Assembly: GCA_028281445.1 (NCBI GenBank)
Contig: JANQJW010000066.1
Span: 78,732 to 142,731, forward strand
Length of the DNA stretch: 64,000 nt
DNA from: Planctomycetota bacterium
GTDB taxonomy: Bacteria; Planctomycetota; PLA2; JAEUHO01
Direction: 5' to 3'
Numbering within the stretch: the stretch's first letter is position 1; each line of letters starts with the position of its first letter. Below are positions 46,188 through 52,883 of the stretch, one piece after another. The notes under the pieces are model-generated. The model saw nothing but the letters and a program-made list of their open reading frames with translations, ran no database searches and was not told the DNA's origin. Made by a program: the position numbers and the translations under genes.

Positions 46188-47714
46188 ATGCCGCTTGCCC
46201 AGAACCTCTTGTTGACGATCTACTACGCGCTGCTGGCGCTGGTGACCTCGGTGATGCTCTACCGGGGCTTCCTGATCGTGCGCTACTACCGCCGGCCGCG
46301 CGGCGACGAGGAGCCGGCGGACCGCTTCGGCGAGGAGCCGGTGGTCACGGTGCAGCTGCCGCTGTTCAACGAGCGCTTCGTGGTCGAGCGCCTGCTCGAC
46401 GCCGTTTGCGCCTTCGACTGGCCCAAGGACAAGCTCGAAATCCAGGTGCTGGACGACAGCACGGACGACACGGTGGCGATCACCGCCGCGAAGGTCGCTG
46501 CCTTGCGAGCCGAAGGCTTCGACGTCAAGCACCTCCACCGCGTCGATCGGACGGGCTACAAGGCGGGCGCGCTCGAGGCCGCGATGGACGAGGCGCGCGG
46601 CGACTACCTCGCCGTGTTCGACGCCGACTTCGTGCCGAACCCGGACTTCCTGCGCGAGACCGTCGATTACTTCACCGACGAGAGCGTCGGGTTCGTCCAG
46701 ACGCGTTGGACCTACCTCAACCGCGAGTACGGCATGCTCACGCAGGGCATGGGCATGCTCATGGACGGCCACTTCGTGCTCGAGCAGGTGACGCGCTCGC
46801 GCGGCGGCTACATCTTCAACTTCAACGGGACCGGCGGCATCTGGCGACGCAAGGCCATCCACGACGCCGGCGGGTGGGACGCCGACACGATCTGCGAGGA
46901 CACGGATCTCTCGTATCGCACCGGCCTGGCCGGCTATCGCGGCGTCTACCTGCGCAACGTGGAGAGCCCGAGCGAGCTCCCGGTCCAGATCACGGCGCTC
47001 AAGAGCCAGCAGCACCGCTGGGCCAAGGGGCTCACCGAGTGCTTCTTCAAGATCATGCCGTCCCTGTGGGCCAGCGGCCTTCCGCTCAAGAAGAAGCTCG
47101 AAGGCACGTTCCACCTCGGCGCCAACCTCGCGTTCCCGGCCAGCCTCTTCATGACGGTCGTCGCGCTGCCCGTGATGCTCGTACGCATGGGCCGCGGCAG
47201 CGCGGGCGATCTTGCCCAGCTCGTGGACTCGTTCGTCTTCTTCCTCGTGATCGTCACGCAGATCGGCTTCTACATCGTCGCAACGCGCGAGAGCCACGAG
47301 GACTGGATCCGGCGGCTCAAGTACCTGCCGTTCTTCCCACTGATCGGGGTTGGACTGGCCGTCAACAACGCGCGCGGGGTGCTCGAGGCTCTCTCGGGGC
47401 TGCGTACCGAGTTCGTGCGGACGCCCAAGCTGGGCGTGCTGGGGGAGGACCGCGGGCTCGTGAAGAAGCGCGAGCGCACCTACACCGGCGGGCGTGACTT
47501 CTGGCAGGCGATCGTCGAGATCGGTCTCGGTGCCTACTACGTCTGGATGGCCGTGGTGCAGTCCCGCGTCATGGTCATGGGGGCCGTGATCACCGCGATC
47601 CTGAGCATCGGGCTCTTCATGGTGGGCGGGGCGACGCTCCGCGCGCTGTGGATCCGCCGCGCGGAGGAGCTCCGGCGGCTCCAGCCCGAGGCGGCGACGG
47701 CCACCTCCTCCTAG
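46188..47714 (+). CDS. Processive family 2 glycosyltransferase (cellulose/glucomannan-synthase-like)
   Basis: 508 residues from ATG 46188. One N-terminal membrane helix precedes the GT-A domain, with VTVQLPLFNERFVVERLLDA, VLDDSTDDT, the DADF metal site, EDTDLSYR acceptor Asp and the QQHRW (QxxRW) motif. Several C-terminal membrane helices follow. This D,D,D,QxxRW architecture marks processive membrane synthases; the wording is closest to plant CslA/bacterial glucomannan-synthase-like proteins. It polymerises a sugar from a nucleotide sugar and moves it across the membrane. The c-di-GMP proteins encoded next may regulate it (inference). Confidence 0.9.
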   Translation: MPLAQNLLLTIYYALLALVTSVMLYRGFLIVRYYRRPRGDEEPADRFGEEPVVTVQLPLFNERFVVERLLDAVCAFDWPKDKLEIQVLDDSTDDTVAITAAKVAALRAEGFDVKHLHRVDRTGYKAGALEAAMDEARGDYLAVFDADFVPNPDFLRETVDYFTDESVGFVQTRWTYLNREYGMLTQGMGMLMDGHFVLEQVTRSRGGYIFNFNGTGGIWRRKAIHDAGGWDADTICEDTDLSYRTGLAGYRGVYLRNVESPSELPVQITALKSQQHRWAKGLTECFFKIMPSLWASGLPLKKKLEGTFHLGANLAFPASLFMTVVALPVMLVRMGRGSAGDLAQLVDSFVFFLVIVTQIGFYIVATRESHEDWIRRLKYLPFFPLIGVGLAVNNARGVLEALSGLRTEFVRTPKLGVLGEDRGLVKKRERTYTGGRDFWQAIVEIGLGAYYVWMAVVQSRVMVMGAVITAILSIGLFMVGGATLRALWIRRAEELRRLQPEAATATSS

Positions 47715-47800
47715 CCGCGGCCCCGATTTCGCCGCCCGGGTACTAGGGGAATGTGAACGGCTGTCGCAGGGCGCCACGGTCCTGCAACCCGCAATCAATA

Positions 47801-47823
47801 GGCCTCTGAAGGCCCCAGAGGCC
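47801..47823 (+). terminator. Hairpin after the glycosyltransferase gene
   Basis: GGCCTCTG (47801-47808) pairs perfectly with CAGAGGCC (47816-47823) across seven bases, 87 bases past the stop. No T-run follows, so termination is only suggested. Confidence 0.4.
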
Positions 47824-47835
47824 CTGCGTCAGGCG

Positions 47836-47889
47836 TTCTGGCCGACCCGGGGTGCTTCCCGACGTTGAGGGGGCGGGGATCGGCCAGAA
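47836..47889. promoter_or_regulatory. 10-bp inverted repeat upstream of the HD-GYP gene
   Basis: TTCTGGCCGA (47836-47845) and TCGGCCAGAA (47880-47889) are perfect inverted copies 34 bases apart, 84 bases before the HD-GYP start. The spacing suits either a long-loop RNA stem or two half-sites for a dimeric regulator. Confidence 0.4.
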
Positions 47890-47972
47890 GAATCCGGCAT
47901 CAGGGTTCAGCACAGGGAATCAGCCTGCCGACAGAGAAGCGTTGGGGCACAGGCTGCCTGATTGGAGGGCCA

Positions 47973-49106
47973 TTGGCTCGCATTCTGCTCGTCGAGGACG
48001 AAGAGAGCCTGCGCGACGTGCTCGCGCGGTATCTGCAGGCCCAGGGGCACGTCTGCGTCCACGCCGAGAACGGCGAGGTCGGCGTCCACAAGGTGCGCGA
48101 GGACAGCGAGGGCTACGACCTCATCATCAGCGACATCGAGATGCCCAAGATGGACGGGCTGGCCTTCCTCCGCCGCGTCCAGCCCTACATCGAGTCCGTC
48201 ACGCCGTTCATGATCCTCACGGCCTACGACGAGTGGAAGTACGCCATGGAGGCGATCCGCCTCGGCGCCTGCAACTTCCTCCAGAAGAACCCCTTCGACC
48301 TCGCGGAGATCGCCAACGCCGTCGAGCGTGGGCTGGAGCTCCGACAGGTCTATGCCCTGCGGCACAACTACCGCGAGGAGCTCGAGCATCGCCTGCGCGA
48401 GAAGGAAGAGGAGCTGCGCCGCACCTACGACGGGACGGTCATCGGCTTCGCCGCCATGATGGAGGGCAAGGACGCCTCCACCATGGCGCACCTCTTCCGC
48501 GTGCGGGACTACTGCACGCTGCTCGCGCGCGAGCTCGGCGTGCCGGACAAGCGCCTGCGCGACATCGAACTCGGCTCGATGCTGCACGACGTCGGCAAGT
48601 ACCGAATCCCCGATGCGATCCTCACGAAGCCCGGTTCGCTGACGGATGAAGAGTGGGTCGTGATGCGCAAGCACCCCGAGTACGGCGCGCAGTTCGTCGA
48701 GCGCATCCCGTTCCTCGCGGGCGCGACGGACGTGATCGCGAACCACCACGAACGCTACGACGGAGACGGCTACCCGCGCGGACTCAAGGGGGACGAGATC
48801 CCGCTGGCCGCGCGCATCTTCTCCGTGGTCGACGCCTACGACGCCATCGTGTCGGAGCGTTGCTACAAGCCCGCACAGGAGCCGTCGGTCGCGTTGGCCG
48901 AGCTGCAGCGCTGTGCGGGTACGCAGTTCGATCCGGACGTCGTCGAGGCGTTCGTCCGTGCCCATCCGAAGATGGAGCGCATGATGGAGACCTTCGAGGC
49001 GCGCTTCCAGGCCGAGATCGCGGCAATCGGCCTGGGCGGCATCGAAGACCGGAGCGAGCTCCGGGCAAAGCTGCAGCCGCACGCGGTGCGGGAGAAGAGC
49101 GCCTGA
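47973..49106 (+). CDS. Response regulator with HD-GYP phosphodiesterase domain
   Basis: 377 residues starting at TTG 47973, supported by a GGAGG site four bases upstream and by the receiver fold beginning at once (ARILLVEDEE). The receiver has acidic residues 8-11, phospho-acceptor Asp54, Thr83 and Lys105. A coiled-coil linker (about 130-150) leads to the HD-GYP domain with His205-Asp206 and GYP 266-268. HD-GYP enzymes of the RpfG type hydrolyse cyclic di-GMP. Phosphorylation by an unlinked sensor kinase probably controls activity. The PilZ gene follows 34 bases later. Confidence 0.92.
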   Translation: MARILLVEDEESLRDVLARYLQAQGHVCVHAENGEVGVHKVREDSEGYDLIISDIEMPKMDGLAFLRRVQPYIESVTPFMILTAYDEWKYAMEAIRLGACNFLQKNPFDLAEIANAVERGLELRQVYALRHNYREELEHRLREKEEELRRTYDGTVIGFAAMMEGKDASTMAHLFRVRDYCTLLARELGVPDKRLRDIELGSMLHDVGKYRIPDAILTKPGSLTDEEWVVMRKHPEYGAQFVERIPFLAGATDVIANHHERYDGDGYPRGLKGDEIPLAARIFSVVDAYDAIVSERCYKPAQEPSVALAELQRCAGTQFDPDVVEAFVRAHPKMERMMETFEARFQAEIAAIGLGGIEDRSELRAKLQPHAVREKSA

Positions 49107-49140
49107 GCGTGTGGGCTGACGGGTTGTTTCGAGGGATGTG

Positions 49141-49941
49141 ATGACTGGGCCTGACGTTGCTGGTGAACAGCTCGATCTGCTCGTCTCGGGCAAGCGGGCC
49201 GCGCCGCGCTACATCTGCGAGATGGCGGTGCGCATCAAGGGCGTGAACCGCGAGTTCGAGGCGATCGCGCGCGACATCTCTGTCGGCGGTGTGTTGCTCG
49301 AGCTCCCCGAAACAGAGCTCGCCGGCAAGAAGAGCGCGCAGCTCGGGCCGGTCGAGCAGCTCGACCTGATCGAGACCCACTTCCGCGACAGCTTCGATGT
49401 CTCCTTCCGCGAGCAGGGTGTCGCCGTCGAGGCCGCGCTCGTGCGCATGTCCGTACGCCCCGAGGCGCCCGGCATGCTCTATCTCGGTTGCCAGTTCGCG
49501 CACCAGCTCACCGAGGAGCTCCAGCGCAAGCTCGGTGTCGGCGCCGGCACCGACGGCGTTCCCGGCTGGCAGGAGGTCGTCACGCTCGACGAGCTCCCGT
49601 TCGAGGCCGACCCCGGTCGTCCGGCCTACCTGATGATCCTGGACGAGACCGAGGCGGTGGCTGGACCGCGCTACATGGGCCCGCTCACGGCGATGGGCGG
49701 CGACCTCCTCGTCGCGCGGATCGACGGCGCCACGTGTGACGACGTCACGGCGTGTCTTGCCGGTCGCGATCTGCGCGTGCGCGTCATGTCCGGTGCACGC
49801 GTTGTGTGGGAGGCCGAAGCCTCGATGCTCGCCACGCGCTTTCTCGACGGTCGCCGCCAGGGCGCGGAGATCGCGATCTCGCCGAAGGCGGCGCCCGGAC
49901 GCAAGGTCCGGAAGCTGCTGCGGAAGCGGAAAGCCGCCTAG
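49141..49941 (+). CDS. PilZ-domain c-di-GMP effector
   Basis: 266 residues from ATG 49141, chosen over GTG 49138 because of the GAGGG spacing. Residues 19-23 give the PilZ RxxxR motif (RAAPR) and residues 45-50 give DxSxxG (DISVGG), so cyclic-di-GMP binding is expected. The protein continues for about 140 residues beyond the domain with a second beta-rich region and ends in a basic tail (RKVRKLLRKRKAA). Its pairing with the HD-GYP gene makes a c-di-GMP turnover/response module, with the processive glycosyltransferase upstream as a plausible target. Confidence 0.8.
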   Translation: MTGPDVAGEQLDLLVSGKRAAPRYICEMAVRIKGVNREFEAIARDISVGGVLLELPETELAGKKSAQLGPVEQLDLIETHFRDSFDVSFREQGVAVEAALVRMSVRPEAPGMLYLGCQFAHQLTEELQRKLGVGAGTDGVPGWQEVVTLDELPFEADPGRPAYLMILDETEAVAGPRYMGPLTAMGGDLLVARIDGATCDDVTACLAGRDLRVRVMSGARVVWEAEASMLATRFLDGRRQGAEIAISPKAAPGRKVRKLLRKRKAA

Positions 49942-49973
49942 AGGCACCGGCGGCGTTCGCCGATGCGGCAGTC

Positions 49974-50087
49974 GATGTAGGGGCGACCCGAGGCTCGAAG
50001 GGCCGAGTGGTCGGCCCGCAAGCTTCCAGCGATTCGCGGGCCGACCATTCGTCGCGCCTGCGGCGCTCCTCAGGTCGCCCCTACATC
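49974..50087. repeat. REP-like inverted pair, family A copy 2
   Basis: Left unit: GATGTAGGGGCGACC (49974-49988), an 18-20-base loop, then GGTCGGCCCGC. Right unit: the inverted copy ending GGTCGCCCCTACATC (50073-50087). The two form a 114-bp nested palindrome with a 16-base centre. It fills the gap between convergent genes and overlaps the stop codon of the minus-strand gene at 50086. Confidence 0.88.
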
Positions 50088-52599
50088 AGTTCCTGAAGTC
50101 GAGGAAGTTCTCGATATCCGCCCTCCACGCCGGACCGAACGCCAGGACGAGGATCTCCTTGATGAGCGCGCTCTCGTCGCTCAACAACACCGCGCGGCCC
50201 TGGCCCACGTTGGTGATGTCCTTGTAGATCTCGAAGTAGGGGTGGTTGAAGTCGTCCGGATCCTCGCGGGCGCGTCGCTTGTTCACGTCCAGCGAGCGGC
50301 GGTTTGTGTCGGTGAAGATCGCGTGCAGCACCGCGCGGTTCTCGCGCGTTGCCCAGCGCTTCACGTCGCGCTTGAACTCCTTGTCCAGCTCCGGCCGGTG
50401 GGGCGCGTCGCCGGCGAAGATCGCGACCTTGTGGGCGTCCGGGCGCCACCACAGGCGCTTCATCACGGCGCTGACCGACTCCTTCACGGCCTCCGGGATG
50501 TCTCCGCCCTGGCCGTGCACGAAGCTCTGTAGGAACCCGGGCAGGTTCACGAGGTCGAAGGTCAGCGGCGTGCCGTAGTAGACGTAGTCGTCGCCGAAGT
50601 CGCGGTACGTGAAGAGCGCGATGCGCAGGCTCGGCAGCGGTGAAGCCATCTCGGCGATGATCTCGTCGATGCTCTGCTTGGCCGAACGCAGCAGCCCGGC
50701 CATCGAGCCGGTCGAGTCGAGCAGCAGCACGAGATCGAGGCCGCGCCACTTGAGATCCCGCGTCTGCTCCGCGAGCGAGCCCGTTACGACCATGCCCGCC
50801 TGGCGAACGCGCGGGGGCAGCTTGCCGTGCTGTTTCCACCACGCTTGCCAGCGCTTGATGGCGGCGGCACGCTCCGCGGGCGAGGCCTCCGAGTCGTAGT
50901 TCACGCTGGTCTCGCTCATCCGTTGGAGCAGCGAGTTCGCGCGACGGCGCGTCTCCTCCTTGTCCGCGTCGAGGAACGCGAGCAGGAGCGGCACGGCGTC
51001 GCCGGGGCGCTGGGCGTCGAGTAGCTCCACGGCGGCGCGTCGCAGGCGCTCGACGGAGGTCTTCGTGGCGATGTCGGTGGCGCGCTTGAGGAAGGCTGCG
51101 TCGAGGGGCGGCTTCTCGGCGGCTCGGTCGAGCAGGTTGCTCACGCCGAGGCACGCGCTCGCGCGAACACCCGGATCGCGATCGCCGATGGCCGCAACGA
51201 GCACGGGCAGCACGGTCGCGGCCTGCCCGCCGGCCTGGGAGATGCTGGCGAGGACCTGGGCGCGCACGCCGTAGTCCGCATCCTTGGCCGCCTTGGTCAG
51301 CGCGGCGACAACGCCCGGCGCCTCCGCTCGACGTCCGAGCCCGCGCGCCGCGATGACGCGGATGACGTACTTCTTGTCGTTGAGTGCGGCGATCAACGCA
51401 CCGGCGGCTTCCGGCGCAGAGGCGTCCGCCAGTGCACGTGCCGTCGCGGCGCGGACATCGGGGGAGCGGTCACGCAGCGACTTGCGCAACTCCTTCACGG
51501 CGTCGGCGGTTCCCACGCGGCCCAGCGCGCGCACCACATTCACGCGCACGTCGAGTTGGCTGTCCGTACGCGCGCGCTTGAGGCCGCCCAGGATCTCGGG
51601 CGTCGCGACGAAGCTCAATCCGTACGAGCAGGCGACGCGCACGGCGGTGTCGTCGTGCTTGAGGCCCTTGAGCAGCCCCGGGTGCAGCGAGCCACCTGAG
51701 GCCGTGCGTACGCCCAGGCCTTTCGCACCGCCGAGGCGAAGGAAGGTCTTCCGCGCCCAAGGCTTCTTGGCCTGCAGCACGTCGCGCAGCAGCTTGTCGA
51801 TGCCCTTGTCCTCGGCGCGGGCCAGCGCGACGCCCAGCAGGAACTGCTCGTAGCGGTCCTTCATGTCCAGCGCGTTGGGAGCGTCGAAGCGTCGCAGATC
51901 GGCCGTGGCGACCTGGGCCTTGGCCGCCTTCTGGAGGCGCTCGAGCGCCGTCTTCGAGCCGAGGGCTGCGAGGCTGCCCAGCGCTTCGTACCGGATGTCG
52001 AGGTCGGCGTTGGTGAGGTGCTTCTCGAGCGCGGGAATCGACTCCTTGCGTCGCAGCGCCCCGAGAGCACGGACGGCCGCGAGCGCGATGCCGTTGTCCT
52101 TGTCGCTCGCTGCTTCCGTGAGCGTGGCTTCCGCCTCCGGCGACTTGAGCGCCGCGAGCGCGCGCACCATCCGGCGGCGCGCCTCCACGTACTTCTTCTC
52201 CTTGCGCAGCGCGCGGATCAGCGGCCGCAGCGCCTCGGGGGGCGCCAGCTTCTCGAGGCACGAAGCCGCGAACGCGCGGACCTCCCAGTCGGTCTCCTCC
52301 AGCATCACGAGCAGGGCGGGCACGGCGGCTTCGCCCTCCGCAACCACACGGTTCCGCTGTACCGACCACAGGCGCAGGTCGCGCGCGCGGAAGTCCTCGA
52401 GCAATTGCAGCGCGCGCTTGGACGCCTTCGGCAGGTCCACCTTGCGTTGCTCGAGGGCCTGGCGGCGCTCGGCTTGTCTGCGCTTCAGCTCCTCCGGGCT
52501 GAGTTGCTCTTCCGCCGGCTTGTCGTCTTCGGCGCGTAGCGGCGTGGAGTGTCCAAGCAGTGCGAGGAGAACAAGCAACCATCTACGACAACCGGCCAT
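50086..52599 (-). CDS. Secreted HEAT-repeat protein with C-terminal von Willebrand A domain
   Basis: 837 residues. ATG 52599 gives a signal peptide (MAGCRRWLLVLLALLGH, cleavage after LRA); the longer frame upstream runs through repeat DNA. Residues ~90-540 form HEAT-like repeats (LVMLEETDWEVRAFAASCL, LRKSLRDRSPDVRAATARAL). After a linker, a vWA domain starts with VLLLDSTGSM, a MIDAS metal site able to bind ligands or partner proteins, with TYRDFGDDY and IFAGDAPHRP further on. The likely role is extracytoplasmic protein binding or assembly. No protease or other catalytic motif is visible. Confidence 0.85.
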   Translation of the reverse strand: MAGCRRWLLVLLALLGHSTPLRAEDDKPAEEQLSPEELKRRQAERRQALEQRKVDLPKASKRALQLLEDFRARDLRLWSVQRNRVVAEGEAAVPALLVMLEETDWEVRAFAASCLEKLAPPEALRPLIRALRKEKKYVEARRRMVRALAALKSPEAEATLTEAASDKDNGIALAAVRALGALRRKESIPALEKHLTNADLDIRYEALGSLAALGSKTALERLQKAAKAQVATADLRRFDAPNALDMKDRYEQFLLGVALARAEDKGIDKLLRDVLQAKKPWARKTFLRLGGAKGLGVRTASGGSLHPGLLKGLKHDDTAVRVACSYGLSFVATPEILGGLKRARTDSQLDVRVNVVRALGRVGTADAVKELRKSLRDRSPDVRAATARALADASAPEAAGALIAALNDKKYVIRVIAARGLGRRAEAPGVVAALTKAAKDADYGVRAQVLASISQAGGQAATVLPVLVAAIGDRDPGVRASACLGVSNLLDRAAEKPPLDAAFLKRATDIATKTSVERLRRAAVELLDAQRPGDAVPLLLAFLDADKEETRRRANSLLQRMSETSVNYDSEASPAERAAAIKRWQAWWKQHGKLPPRVRQAGMVVTGSLAEQTRDLKWRGLDLVLLLDSTGSMAGLLRSAKQSIDEIIAEMASPLPSLRIALFTYRDFGDDYVYYGTPLTFDLVNLPGFLQSFVHGQGGDIPEAVKESVSAVMKRLWWRPDAHKVAIFAGDAPHRPELDKEFKRDVKRWATRENRAVLHAIFTDTNRRSLDVNKRRAREDPDDFNHPYFEIYKDITNVGQGRAVLLSDESALIKEILVLAFGPAWRADIENFLDFRN

Positions 52600-52634
52600 G
52601 GACGGAAGGTACCAGCGCGATCGAGGGGGGAGTC

Positions 52635-52781
52635 GATGTAGGGGCGACCCGAGGCCCATGGGGCCGAGTGGTCGGCCCGCGGCTCGGCGGATCGAGGGGG
52701 CCGTGGACACGGCTTGCGATCACGGTTCACAGTCCACAGCGGCGGGCCGACCACTCGCTGCGCTCGGGTCGCCCCTACATC
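52635..52781. repeat. REP-like inverted pair, family A copy 3
   Basis: Outer ends GATGTAGGGGCGACC (52635-52649) and its inverse (52767-52781), with inner GTGGTCGGCCCGC and GCGGGCCGACCAC, enclose a unique 60-base centre. The 147-bp palindrome lies upstream of the vWA gene on the minus strand and so may sit in its leader. Confidence 0.85.
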
Positions 52782-52813
52782 GTGGCGACGGCCGGCGAAC
52801 ATCCCCAGGACAG

Positions 52814-52867
52814 TGAAGGGCGACCATCCGGCGCGCCTTCGGCGCTCCCTTAGGTCGCCCCTACATC
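52814..52867. repeat. REP-like single unit, family A copy 4
   Basis: Read on the minus strand: GATGTAGGGGCGACC (52867-52853), a 27-base loop, then GGTCGCCC near 52816. It is a lone unit 32 bases from copy 3 and 16 bases before the stop codon of the next minus-strand gene. Confidence 0.78.
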
Positions 52868-52883
52868 GCGCCAACCAGGGCGA

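Noticed and set aside
47715..47972. c-di-GMP riboswitch upstream of the HD-GYP gene
   Set aside because: Conserved GEMM-I bases were not found; only two simple inverted repeats are present.
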